Assembly (NCBI GenBank): GCA_963665015.2
Contig: CAXXSY010000003.1
Location: 1,364,001-1,428,000, forward strand
Source: G963662655 sp963665015
GTDB lineage: Bacteria > Cloacimonadota > Cloacimonadia > Cloacimonadales > JAIOQZ01
Direction of reading: 5' to 3'
DNA length: 64,000 bases
Part shown: positions 52,496-60,853 of the stretch, in pieces
Position numbering within the stretch: the first letter of the stretch is position 1
Layout: every line of letters begins with the position of its first letter
Notes under the pieces: generated by a model
Databases searched by the model: none
The model's input: only the letters and a program-made list of their open reading frames with translations
What the model was told of the DNA's origin: nothing
Position numbers and translations under genes: made by a program

Positions 52496-54004
52496 CTACT
52501 TCACCTTGAAATGCGTGGTGATTTCCTTGCCCGTCTGGAGCTCGAGAACCCTGAATCCGTCCAGCGCGATTTCGGTATCGGTGGTGATCTCGATCTGGTT
52601 CTTCACGTTGTCCAGGTACTCGGGATTCTTGTTCAGGTATTCCTTCACCGGCGGCGAGACCAGGATTTGCAGGTGCTTGTCCTTGAGGAAATACTCGGAT
52701 CTGCTGATCCAGCGGAAGATTTTCATTGCGACCGAATCGCGCGAGATGATGCGTCCTGCGCCGTGGCAGCAAGGGCATCGTTCCGAATAGGCAAGGATGA
52801 TGTTGGGGCGTGTGCGTTTGCGCGTGATCTCGACCAGTCCCAGCGGACCGAACGGGAAGACCTTGTTGCGCGCGCGATCGCGTTTCAGGCACCGGCGCAA
52901 TGTGTCCAGCACCTGGTTACGGCTCGCCTCGCTTTCCATGTCGATGAAGTCGATGACCATGATCCCGCTGAGGTCGCGCAGACGAATCTGCCGTGCGATC
53001 TCCTCGGCGGCTTCGACATTGGTCAGCCGGATGGTGTCTTCGTAGTTACGCCTTCCGGTGTAGCTGCCGGTGTTGATATCGATGGAGACCATGGCCTCCG
53101 TCTGCTCGATGACGATGTTTCCGCCGCTGGGTAGCTCGACCCGCGCGTTGAACATCTTCTCGATCTCCTTTTCGATTCCGTAGGCGTCGAATATGGGCGA
53201 GTCTTCCTTGTACAGCTCGATGCGCTCAACCAGTTCCGGCGCGCCGACCTGAAGGTTCTGGATCAGTTTTTCGCGGAACGCACGATCATCCACCACCAGC
53301 CGGTCGATCTTCGTGTTGAAGAGGTCGCGGATCAGGGTGTTGGTCAGGTCGCTCTGGTTGAAGATACAGACGGGCGGTTTGGCGTACTGGATTTGTTTTT
53401 CGAGGTACTTCCAGGTCTTGTAGAGTCCGTTGTATTCGGTCTCGAACTCTTCCTTGCTGTTGCCCTCGGCGTCCGTGCGCACGATCAGCCCGGTGTCCTT
53501 GTGCTTGATCTGGTTGATGATCGATTTGATGCGGTTCTTCTCGGCGTAGGTGTTGATCTTGCGCGAGACGGCGACGCGGTTCTTGTTGGGGAAGAAGACC
53601 AGGAATTTTCCCGGCAGTGATATCTGCCCGGTCAGCCTTGCGCCTTTCTTGCCCAGCGGCCCCTTCTGCACCTGTACGACGATCTCCTGACCTTCCTTCA
53701 GGTATTTTCCGATCTTGGACGAATCCCTTGCCAGACGACTGGGCGCCTTGTTGTCCGAATCGACCAGATCGAAGAAGTCGGTCACGATGTCCGAGTAGTG
53801 CAGGAACGCGGTTCGCTCCAGACCAATATTGATGAATGCGGCCCCCATGCCGGGAAGCACATCCTGGACATAGCCCTTGTATATGTTGCCTACAATATTT
53901 TGCTGTTCTTTTTTCTCTACGAATAATTCTGCGAGTCGATTATCTTCAAGGATTGCAACCCGCGTCTCATAGGGATGAACATTTACGATGATTTCATTGA
54001 ACAT
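52496..54004 (-). CDS. rng: Ribonuclease G/E family endoribonuclease, 502 aa
   Basis: An S1-like domain (about 38-120: GNIYKGYVQDVLPGMGAAFINIG abridged to YKGYVQDVLPGMGAAFI) is followed by the RNase H-like and DNase I-like core. The catalytic metal Asp residues are in VSIDINTG (near 302) and VIDFIDM (near 345). The zinc-link motif CPCCHGAG follows near 420. Length matches RNase G, without the long RNase E scaffold tail. It processes rRNA and mRNA. Its place before rplU-rpmA is a conserved arrangement. The ATG at 54004 has AAGGAG upstream. Confidence 0.94.
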   Translation of the reverse strand: MFNEIIVNVHPYETRVAILEDNRLAELFVEKKEQQNIVGNIYKGYVQDVLPGMGAAFINIGLERTAFLHYSDIVTDFFDLVDSDNKAPSRLARDSSKIGKYLKEGQEIVVQVQKGPLGKKGARLTGQISLPGKFLVFFPNKNRVAVSRKINTYAEKNRIKSIINQIKHKDTGLIVRTDAEGNSKEEFETEYNGLYKTWKYLEKQIQYAKPPVCIFNQSDLTNTLIRDLFNTKIDRLVVDDRAFREKLIQNLQVGAPELVERIELYKEDSPIFDAYGIEKEIEKMFNARVELPSGGNIVIEQTEAMVSIDINTGSYTGRRNYEDTIRLTNVEAAEEIARQIRLRDLSGIMVIDFIDMESEASRNQVLDTLRRCLKRDRARNKVFPFGPLGLVEITRKRTRPNIILAYSERCPCCHGAGRIISRDSVAMKIFRWISRSEYFLKDKHLQILVSPPVKEYLNKNPEYLDNVKNQIEITTDTEIALDGFRVLELQTGKEITTHFKVK

Positions 54005-54073
54005 CCTCAATCTCCTTGAATATACTCCGCGAATATCGTTTCCAACGTCAAGCAATTTCTTTTGTGTTTTTCC

Positions 54074-54101
54074 TTGACACGAAAATCTGCTCTGATTTTA
54101 T
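54074..54101 (+). promoter_or_regulatory. Promoter of the tRNA fMet-Met-Arg operon
   Basis: TTGACA (54074-54079), a 16-base spacer and TTTTAT (54096-54101), 14 bases before the first tRNA. Confidence 0.6.
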
Positions 54102-54114
54102 GCCCTGCACATGA

Positions 54115-54191
54115 CGCGAGGTGGAGCAGTCAGGTAGCTCGTCGGGCTCATAACCCGAAGGCCGGAGGTTCAAATCCTCCCCTCGCTACCA
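54115..54191 (+). tRNA. Initiator tRNA-fMet (anticodon CAT)
   Basis: The anticodon stem carries three consecutive G-C pairs (CGGG-CTCATAA-CCCG). The first acceptor pair is mismatched (C1 opposite T72). Both are initiator hallmarks. CCA is encoded. Confidence 0.94.
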
Positions 54192-54207
54192 TTTTTTAAA
54201 TAGACGT

Positions 54208-54284
54208 GGCGGCATAGCTCAGTTGGTTAGAGCATCGGAATCATAATCCGAGTGTCCGGGGTTCGAGTCCCTGTGCCGCTACCA
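54208..54284 (+). tRNA. tRNA-Met, elongator type (anticodon CAT); tRNA-Ile2 not excluded
   Basis: Full cloverleaf with acceptor GGCGGCA, loop ATCATAA with anticodon CAT, A73 and encoded CCA. A CAT anticodon can also belong to the lysidine-modified tRNA-Ile, which sequence alone does not settle. Confidence 0.9.
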
Positions 54285-54326
54285 TATAGATTGCTTATCA
54301 GAAATGGTAAGCATTTTTTTGTTTGC

Positions 54327-54403
54327 GCGCCAGTAGCTCAGCTGGATAGAGCAACGGCCTTCTAAGCCGTAGGTCCTGGGTTCGAGTCCCCGCTGGCGTG
54401 CCA
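54327..54403 (+). tRNA. tRNA-Arg (anticodon TCT)
   Basis: Full cloverleaf with acceptor GCGCCAG, loop CTTCTAA with anticodon TCT, G73 and encoded CCA, followed by a T-run. Confidence 0.95.
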
Positions 54404-54410
54404 TTTTTTG

Positions 54411-54440
54411 CCTGGGTACACAGACGTCCACGTCTGTATT
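54411..54440. repeat. REP-like hairpin with a different stem
   Basis: ACAGACG-TCCA-CGTCTGT at 54420-54437: same design as GCGGACG-TCCT-CGTCCGC with paired substitutions. The gap 54404-54977 holds only repeats. Confidence 0.85.
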
Positions 54441-54455
54441 TTTCCTCATGGTCCC

Positions 54456-54511
54456 CCAAGCTCCTGTGATTTTGTGACGCAGTCTGACAAATCGAATCCC
54501 CCAGAGCTTGG
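54456..54511. repeat. Nested palindrome
   Basis: CCAAGCTC pairs with GAGCTTGG around TGTGATTTTGTGACGCAGTC and TGACAAATCGAATCCCCCA. The interior recurs in changed form at 51594-51624 and 54748-54783. Confidence 0.7.
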
Positions 54512-54570
54512 CATTTCTTCTCTTGTCCGAACCACGACTCACACGACTTCCACGATTAGCAGGATAGAGA

Positions 54571-54620
54571 AACCCTCACCCCAGCCCTCTCCCATTCCAT
54601 GGGCGAGGGAGCAGGGTGGT
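54571..54620. repeat. CCCTCACCCCAGCCCTC-type hairpin repeat
   Basis: CCCTCTCCC (54584-54592) faces GGGCGAGGG (54600-54608), one mismatch. It resembles a repeat motif seen intergenically in many bacterial genomes (from memory). Confidence 0.6.
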
Positions 54621-54632
54621 GGTCGTTCTCTG

Positions 54633-54662
54633 CCTGGGTACACAGACGTCCACGTCTGTATC
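54633..54662. repeat. REP-like hairpin, second ACAGACG copy
   Basis: ACAGACG-TCCA-CGTCTGT at 54642-54659 with the same GCCTGGGTAC lead as at 54411. Confidence 0.85.
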
Positions 54663-54797
54663 TCCTTTTCTGTCTGAAGCAGGATGTTCGGGATTTGGGA
54701 GATTTACAGGATGGAGAGGTGGTCGATGATAGATGGTCATCCACTGTGATTTTCAGACGAAGTCTGACAAATAGAATTCCCTTACGCATCTTCGCCC

Positions 54798-54866
54798 GAT
54801 TCCGCACCTATTGACGTGTAACACCACGCCTTCGTCGTGAATGAACACGCCAATAGGTGCGGAATC
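54798..54866. repeat. Multi-stem structured element, copy 2
   Basis: A perfect 16-bp outer stem, GATTCCGCACCTATTG with CAATAGGTGCGGAATC, encloses the same 37-base interior as copy 1 at 51474-51530. Confidence 0.8.
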
Positions 54867-54904
54867 GAACAAATCTGCTGGGCGGAGGGGCAATCCACAG
54901 AGAA

Positions 54905-54935
54905 AGATTGCGGACGAGGACGTCCGCGTTCCAGT
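54905..54935. repeat. REP-like hairpin, reverse orientation
   Basis: GCGGACG-AGGA-CGTCCGC at 54910-54927, followed by GTTCCAGTAGAGA, the reverse complement of the units at 5364 and 5400. Confidence 0.85.
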
Positions 54936-54977
54936 AGAGAAAACAACCCGGCAACCGAAGCCACCGGGTCGTGAATA

Positions 54978-57900
54978 CTATTTCAGGATCGATCCTTCAC
55001 CGGGGAACAGGCTGAACAGCGGAACCAGCGCGCGCTCGTCGATGAGCTTTTCCGTGAAGATGAAGAACCGCGGTCTGCCGGATATCTTCTCGCCTTTGGG
55101 CAGGTCGAGGTAGTCGCTGAACCAGGCGCCGAGTAGCATGGGATCGCCCAGGACTTCGATCTGCTTCTCGAACGGCTGCCACAGGATTTGCAGCGACTCC
55201 GCGCGATCCTTGTGCACGTAGCGGAACGTGCGGTTGGGGTGGATTTCCCAGTACTCGCCGCCCCAGTGGAAGCGCTTGGTCTTGCCGAAGTCGTTGACGT
55301 ATTCCGTCCAGACATCGCCCGGCTGTTTCCCTGGATTGATGAACGCGATGGTCTCCGAGTGCTGCTCGAAGAGATGCCCGAGGGTCTTCTGCGAGAAGGC
55401 AGTAAACACGGCCATGATCGGCGTTCCGGGCAGCGTCAGGTAATAGTGACTCCAGGATTGCCCTTTCCACGATTCGTTCTTCTCGATCCGGCAGTCGGTC
55501 CGGATTCCTCTCCAGCGATTGCCCTTTCTGTCCACGATTTCCACGAACTCCGCATCGCTGGTTTCCTCGACGACGGTGTTGTGGGTCATCCCCCTCGGCT
55601 GGGCGTACATGCCGCCGTACCACGGGTTCCACCAACTGAACGGCTTCGCCTGCGGGAAGGAGCAGCTCAGCCACTCCTCGCCCCTGCACCGGAGCGATAC
55701 CAGGCCGAGGTTGAACCCCGGAGCCGCCTCGAAGCTCAGAATCCCGTTGTCAATAGACCACACGTCGAAGCCGTCCCGCTTCCCGACCGTCTCGCGTACC
55801 GTGCCGCCGACATCGAATAGCGCGAGTTGACGCCTATTGTGCTCGGTTCCGTCGTCCGCGTCCAGTGTCAGGATTTCGATGGAACGCGGTGTTTTGCGCT
55901 TCAGCAGGAGCGATTTCCGGTTCAGGCTGTCGTCCTTCGAAAGCTCGATTGATTGCGATTCGAACGAGCCGTGCACGCTGTCGAGCCGCAGCTTCCCATG
56001 CAGCGGAAAGGAGCGGTCTTCCACGATATCGACCGTCGCGTCGCCCGTCACAAACGGATTGTCGCACTCGAGCCGGAAGCAATCGACCTCGATGGGCTGC
56101 TGCCGGTTCTTTTCTTCCGGCTTGATGTACGCCCGATACGATCGCCAGTCGGCAAACCGGTTCATGGATATCCACACCGGATCGAGTCGCACTGTTTCAC
56201 CGGGCTTGGGTTTCCCCGCGCAATACTCGAAGTTCATCTTCCAGTCGTCCGCGTTCGGGTTATCCTCTCCGAGCCAGCGAACGCCGAAGGTGGTGTTGAG
56301 TTTCCGCACGTGAAACCACTTCCCCGTGATGGCGCGGGCGTCCATGATATTGCCGTCAACGTTGATATCGTCGGCAGCCGTAACCACGTGCTCCCCGGAC
56401 TCGTAGGCGTAATTCCCGCGCGGTGTCCAGATTCCGTCGAGAACGTGGACATCGTTCTCCGGCTCGACGGCTCCGGTGTTCTCGACCTCGTACCAGCGCT
56501 TGTATTCGCCGTTGGTCGAGAACTGCGAGACGAGTTTCAGCACGATGCCGGGCATCTTCTCGCTCTTGTAGGAGAGCGTCATCTGCACGAAACCGGCTTC
56601 CTGCGTGAATTCGCAGCGATCGTAGCGCTTGTTGTGAAGCTCCTTGCTGTACGGCTTGCCCAGCATGGGCGGAACAAAGAACGCCTGGCCTTTGGCGGTC
56701 GCGTCGAAGATATTGCCTTCGTTGTTCCGATACACGATGTAGTGCCATCGATCGACGCCGATGCACGCCGCATAGCGGGTCTCGCCATAGAACATCTGTC
56801 CCGCCACCGGCAGGATCGCATCCGCCTCGCGCGTGAATTCCACCGAATTGCCGCTCTCTGGCTTCGCCGTGACGCGTACCTCCGGACGATACATGCAGGC
56901 GTGCTTTACGATAGCCCGGATTGGCACGGTTGACTTCTCATCGGCATCGAGCGCGAGTTCGAGCGTCGGTGTCTCGATCTCGATTTCCGGAGCGCTTTCG
57001 AACTTGCAGAGGAACTTCGCTCTCTCGTCGTAGCCGTTGCGGACGTTGCAATACAGGGTGATCTCCTCGTCGGCGTGGAACAGCCTTTGTTGAGATGTGA
57101 ACCACAGATCGAGCGGGTACTTCGGACTAATTCCGAGCCGGAAATCCGCCTTCCTGCCGTCGATTGTGACGTTCGCGCGGATGTTCGGGTGCGTCTTGGA
57201 TTCATCCTGCGGCGACTTGATCGGTCCGAGCTTGTATTTCGTTTTCAGCTCGACCTTGTCCGTAACCTCGCCCTTCCAGTGGAAGTCGAATTCGATGTTG
57301 CGGTCGCTTGCGCTGTCGATCTCTATCTGAAGCGGCGTATCCGTCTTGTTCTCGATAACGAATCTCGCCTCGTACTGTCGGCCGAACGGTTGCTTGAACT
57401 TGTCCGTCAGAAGTTTTATCGAATACCGCTCGTTATCAACGGCGCAGAGCCCCCTGCCGAACCGTGAGTACGACAGATTCAGGTAACGCTCGCCGTGCTT
57501 CCAGTGGTAATCGTACAGCTCGAAGGTGTCTTCCTTGCGGCCGTCCGTGTCGATATCAATCTCGCGCACACTGTCTTGATACCAGTCGGCTTCCGCGAAG
57601 AAGTCCTCGAAAATCTCCTGCTTCATGACGTGCGGGATGAAGTTCATCAGATGCGTGCTACCGTCTTTTTTCTCGAAGAAGAACCCGCACCTCTTGTATA
57701 GCGGCATCGCCTTGGTGTTGCCGGGCCAGGTGTAGAGGTCGAGGCGGCTCCATCCCAGTTCCACGGATCGCTCCACCGCGCGCAAGACGAGTACCTTGCC
57801 GACCTTCCTGCCAAACCAGTCCGGGCGGCAGTTCAGCATTGCGATGTAAAGTGTGTCCTTGTCGCCGCTGAACTCCATCAGCGAGCAGTAGCCGATCACC

Positions 57901-58091
57901 TCGCCATCCGCAATCGCCAGAAAGACGTTGAGGGTTGGCGAAGAGGCTTCCATGTCGAGCACGCGCTCCTCGGTCTGGTTGAACGTCTCACCCAGCCAGC
58001 CTTCCGAGCTGCGATTCCACATGTCCGCGACTCCGGCAGCCCATTTCGGTTCGTATTCGACGATTTCGAATGGATAATCTTCCAATTTCAT
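54978..58091 (-). CDS. GNAT acetyltransferase fused to a very long beta-rich region, 1037 aa
   Basis: Residues 1-155 are a GNAT domain (FGRKVGKVLVLRAVERSVEL as motif A, then NTKAMPLYKRCGFFFEKKDG). The remaining 880 residues are beta-rich with many Trp, Tyr and acidic residues (for example WYEVENTGAVEPENDVHVLD and FSWWNPWYGGMYAQPRGM) and look like carbohydrate-active or galactose-mutarotase-like sandwiches, but no family was recognised. No signal peptide, so it is presumably cytoplasmic. The ATG at 58091 has a usable GAGACACGAA upstream. The frame is open throughout without break, so the fusion is real. Function unknown. Confidence 0.7.
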   Translation of the reverse strand: MKLEDYPFEIVEYEPKWAAGVADMWNRSSEGWLGETFNQTEERVLDMEASSPTLNVFLAIADGEVIGYCSLMEFSGDKDTLYIAMLNCRPDWFGRKVGKVLVLRAVERSVELGWSRLDLYTWPGNTKAMPLYKRCGFFFEKKDGSTHLMNFIPHVMKQEIFEDFFAEADWYQDSVREIDIDTDGRKEDTFELYDYHWKHGERYLNLSYSRFGRGLCAVDNERYSIKLLTDKFKQPFGRQYEARFVIENKTDTPLQIEIDSASDRNIEFDFHWKGEVTDKVELKTKYKLGPIKSPQDESKTHPNIRANVTIDGRKADFRLGISPKYPLDLWFTSQQRLFHADEEITLYCNVRNGYDERAKFLCKFESAPEIEIETPTLELALDADEKSTVPIRAIVKHACMYRPEVRVTAKPESGNSVEFTREADAILPVAGQMFYGETRYAACIGVDRWHYIVYRNNEGNIFDATAKGQAFFVPPMLGKPYSKELHNKRYDRCEFTQEAGFVQMTLSYKSEKMPGIVLKLVSQFSTNGEYKRWYEVENTGAVEPENDVHVLDGIWTPRGNYAYESGEHVVTAADDINVDGNIMDARAITGKWFHVRKLNTTFGVRWLGEDNPNADDWKMNFEYCAGKPKPGETVRLDPVWISMNRFADWRSYRAYIKPEEKNRQQPIEVDCFRLECDNPFVTGDATVDIVEDRSFPLHGKLRLDSVHGSFESQSIELSKDDSLNRKSLLLKRKTPRSIEILTLDADDGTEHNRRQLALFDVGGTVRETVGKRDGFDVWSIDNGILSFEAAPGFNLGLVSLRCRGEEWLSCSFPQAKPFSWWNPWYGGMYAQPRGMTHNTVVEETSDAEFVEIVDRKGNRWRGIRTDCRIEKNESWKGQSWSHYYLTLPGTPIMAVFTAFSQKTLGHLFEQHSETIAFINPGKQPGDVWTEYVNDFGKTKRFHWGGEYWEIHPNRTFRYVHKDRAESLQILWQPFEKQIEVLGDPMLLGAWFSDYLDLPKGEKISGRPRFFIFTEKLIDERALVPLFSLFPGEGSILK

Positions 58092-58187
58092 TTCGTGTCT
58101 CCATATTGCTTAAGGTGTTAATTATCAGTGCGTAAACGCCACCGTTCCATGACGCCAATCAAGCGCCATAATCCATCCGATCATAAA

Positions 58188-58222
58188 AAAAGGCTCGTGA
58201 AGAATCGATTCAACACGAGCCA
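58188..58222 (-). terminator. Orphan minus-strand intrinsic terminator
   Basis: On the minus strand GGCTCGTG pairs with CACGAGCC around a 17-base loop and is followed by TTTTTTT. No annotated minus-strand gene lies upstream of it, only a mini-ORF at 58321-58356. Confidence 0.75.
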
Positions 58223-58320
58223 GAAACTCTATCGTGAGCACGCTACAAGATCGATTCTTCGACAGACCGATCCCGTCCGTGCAATTTTTCAGTCAATGTA
58301 CCAGACCAAGACCGGAAGCC

Positions 58321-58356
58321 TTATTTCCGACTGCCAAGTTCGTAATCGCGACTCAT
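58321..58356 (-). CDS. Mini-ORF of 11 codons with a strong ribosome site
   Basis: AAAAGGAGAAAACG precedes an ATG encoding MSRDYELGSRK and a stop. About 100 bases further on the same strand is the orphan terminator. It may be a tiny protein, a remnant of a lost gene or part of a small RNA. The gap 58092-58551 holds nothing else convincing. Confidence 0.3.
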   Translation of the reverse strand: MSRDYELGSRK

Positions 58357-58551
58357 CGTTTTCTCCTTTTCGTTGATTTAGGCTCAACAAATGCCTGAGA
58401 ACGCGATTCTGGCAATCTTTTTTTCTTGCTAACCCGAAATAATGAATTGACATCCTGAAGAACGATATGGCATATTCGAGATTGATTTTTAATCGAAAAC
58501 AGCGAAACGAACGATGAAGCAGCTATCCACGAAAACAGGAGCGAGGTGTAG

Positions 58552-59739
58552 ATGAAATTCAATTGTCCCGTCGATGGAAGGGAACTCAAAGCGAAAACGA
58601 AGTATGACGGCATGGTGCACGGCTGTTCGCATTGCGGCGGCGAGATGCTCAATATATCCGTGCTGAAGAAGAATCCGGAGCTGAAGCGGACGGCGCAGGA
58701 GTTTTGGGACTTGTCTAAAGAGTCCATGGATTCGCCCGACGTCGTATGCCCTGGGTGCGATGGCAAGATGAAGCGGGTCTATCACAAGGAATCGAACGAG
58801 ACGGTTTACCTGTGCCGGCATTGTCATCTGGTCTGGCTGACGAATGGCCAGTACGATTCGCTGCCGCGGCACGAGCCTGTGTCAGAACAGGTGGCGCTGC
58901 ACGCGCATCTGTCGAAAAAATCGGTGGAAGCCTTGCTGCGCGCGGAACGAAATATTCACAGGGAGATCGAAGATACTGTCGATCAGGAGCCGCCGCCCAT
59001 GCCGAAGCATATCCCCGAGGCATTCGCGATGTTCCCGACCGATAACGAAGGCGTCGGCGAGGACCGTGTCCCGTGGGTGACCTGGAGCCTGATCGGGGTG
59101 TTTGTCATCGTCATACTCGTCGCGCTGAGCGGTCTGAGAAGAAACGTTCTGATGTATGGTTTCAAGTCTGCCGATCCCTTCCGCATGTACGGACTCACCA
59201 TCTTCACGTCCTTCTTCCTGCAACGCAATTTCCTCTACCTCTTCGCGAACGCCTATTTCCTGAAACTGTTTGGCGACAAGGTGGAGCGGAAGTTCGGTCA
59301 TCTGCGCGTGCTTCTGTTGCTCGGAGTTGGGCATCTCGCGGGGCTTCTGCTCATCACGCTGGTCAATCTCGGTGCGAGAGGCGTCAGCACCGGGATCGAC
59401 GCGGGTGTTACGGCGATGATGGCGTACTACGTCATGCTGTTCCCGACGGAGAAATTCCGGTTCATTCTGCGGTCGCGGTTCCACAAACGCACCCCGACGA
59501 TCAAGGAAAGGCTTCTCGGCAGACGGGCGCTGTACCGGTTCAGCGCGTACTGGAGCCTCTTGCTGTGGATATTCATCCAACTCCTTCTACGGTCGATTGC
59601 GCGGTACCTGCTGATAAAGAACTTCAGCCTCGTGCCGATGGTCGGCGGTCTGATCTGCGGTCTCGTCTGGGGCTACATCGCGCGCGTCATGCAGGACGAA
59701 GATGCCCGGGAAGCCGGTGAATTGCACATAAGGTATTGA
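58552..59739 (+). CDS. Zinc-ribbon rhomboid-like protein lacking catalytic residues (pseudoprotease), 395 aa
   Basis: The N-terminus has two zinc-ribbon (zf-TFIIB-like) units: Cys5, Cys25, Cys28, then Cys66, Cys69, Cys88, Cys91. After a linker comes a rhomboid-like membrane domain (about 170-385). Aligned with the next gene, the rhomboid His of HLIAN is Tyr229 (YLFAN), the catalytic Ser of GASAG is Asp283 (GIDAG) and the catalytic His is Met363 (PMVGG). It is therefore predicted to be inactive. AGGAGCGAGG precedes the ATG and the partner gene starts one base after its stop. It may hold or present substrates for the active copy. Confidence 0.85.
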   Translation: MKFNCPVDGRELKAKTKYDGMVHGCSHCGGEMLNISVLKKNPELKRTAQEFWDLSKESMDSPDVVCPGCDGKMKRVYHKESNETVYLCRHCHLVWLTNGQYDSLPRHEPVSEQVALHAHLSKKSVEALLRAERNIHREIEDTVDQEPPPMPKHIPEAFAMFPTDNEGVGEDRVPWVTWSLIGVFVIVILVALSGLRRNVLMYGFKSADPFRMYGLTIFTSFFLQRNFLYLFANAYFLKLFGDKVERKFGHLRVLLLLGVGHLAGLLLITLVNLGARGVSTGIDAGVTAMMAYYVMLFPTEKFRFILRSRFHKRTPTIKERLLGRRALYRFSAYWSLLLWIFIQLLLRSIARYLLIKNFSLVPMVGGLICGLVWGYIARVMQDEDAREAGELHIRY

Positions 59740-59740
59740 T

Positions 59741-60853
59741 ATGGACTACAGGTGTCCGGTTGACGGAACGATACTCGAGGCGAAGACCTCGCACCGCGGT
59801 CGGGTTTATTCCTGCCCGGAGTGCGGCGGCGAGATGGTCGGCTATGCAGTTCTGCGCAAGGATCCCGCCTTGAGAAGCGGCGTGAAAAAGCTATGGAGCG
59901 ACGCGCTTCAGACGAAGACGCAGGAAGGCAAGACCTGCCCGATCTGCAATCGCGGAATGACGCGCGTCACGGTCGAAGAGACCGGCTGCCGGATCGACCT
60001 GTGTCTTCCCTGCCAGAACATCTGGCTGGATATGAACGAATACGAGGCCCTGCCGGTGCAGGAGGTGCCCGTCAACAGTCCCGACGATCTCTATGAGGGA
60101 TTGCCGGAGCACACGAGAGCGAAGATGGCCAGAGCTATGCTCATCGAGAAGCGCTACGAGAGCGAGGCAAAGGAGAGCAACATGCCGCGAACATGGCAGC
60201 TTGTCCCCGTCATCCTCGGGCTCCCGGCGGAAGACGAGAAAGTGCAGGTCAGCCGTATGCCCTACACGACCTGGATACTCGCGGCGGTCTGCGTCATCGT
60301 TTTCCTGATTACCAGTAGCGATCTGAGCTATTACGTCAAGAACTGGGGCTTCGTCAACGGTGGTCCGCTCGGGCACACCATGATCACGGTTTTCACGTCG
60401 TTTTTCCTGCACGCCGGGTGGTGGCATCTTATCGCCAACATGTACTACCTTGTCGTGTTCGGGGACAACGTCGAGGACGAGATCGGGGCGGTGCGGTTTC
60501 TGCTGCTGGTGTTCGCCGGTAACTTCTTCGGCACGATGCTGTACGCGCTCCTCAGCATGGGGGAGAATATCCCGACCATCGGAGCCAGCGCGGGGATTGC
60601 GGCGGTTCTGGTTTACTACGTGATCCTGTACCCGCGTTCGTATATACGGATTCTGGTACTCCGGTTCAGCAGCATGAAGATGCGGGCATACGGATTCCTT
60701 ATCCTGTGGATCATTCTGCAATTGATCAGTGCGTTTACTCAGGTTCGAAGCCGGGGCGGCGGCGTGAACGCCATCGCGCACCTGGGCGGTGCTGCCGTGG
60801 GATTCGTGTGGGGGATGACCATGCGCGGCAAAAGGGATAGCGATCAGGTCTGA
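59741..60853 (+). CDS. Zinc-ribbon rhomboid protease, 370 aa
   Basis: The N-terminus has two zinc ribbons (CPVD, CPECGGE; CPICNRG, CLPCQNIWLD). The rhomboid domain (about 165-360) has His229 and Asn233 in HLIANMYYL, catalytic Ser283 in GASAG and catalytic His347 in AIAHLGG. Rhomboids cleave substrates within membrane helices. The gene is translated right after its inactive paralogue, with one base between stop and start. The 3' end overlaps the convergent flippase-like gene by 10 bases. The substrate is unknown. Confidence 0.88.
   Translation: MDYRCPVDGTILEAKTSHRGRVYSCPECGGEMVGYAVLRKDPALRSGVKKLWSDALQTKTQEGKTCPICNRGMTRVTVEETGCRIDLCLPCQNIWLDMNEYEALPVQEVPVNSPDDLYEGLPEHTRAKMARAMLIEKRYESEAKESNMPRTWQLVPVILGLPAEDEKVQVSRMPYTTWILAAVCVIVFLITSSDLSYYVKNWGFVNGGPLGHTMITVFTSFFLHAGWWHLIANMYYLVVFGDNVEDEIGAVRFLLLVFAGNFFGTMLYALLSMGENIPTIGASAGIAAVLVYYVILYPRSYIRILVLRFSSMKMRAYGFLILWIILQLISAFTQVRSRGGGVNAIAHLGGAAVGFVWGMTMRGKRDSDQV

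Noticed and set aside
52371..52892. Long N-terminal extension of L21
   Set aside because: It overlaps the RNase G gene in another frame and L21 itself starts at 52370 with a good ribosome site.
5665..54403. G1-T72 acceptor pairs in tRNA-Leu, Met and Arg as an anomaly
   Set aside because: Such first pairs are common in bacterial tRNAs of these types; all cloverleaves are otherwise normal.
58128..58376. 82-residue plus-strand ORF
   Set aside because: No ribosome site, basic low-information composition, and it covers a minus-strand terminator and mini-ORF.
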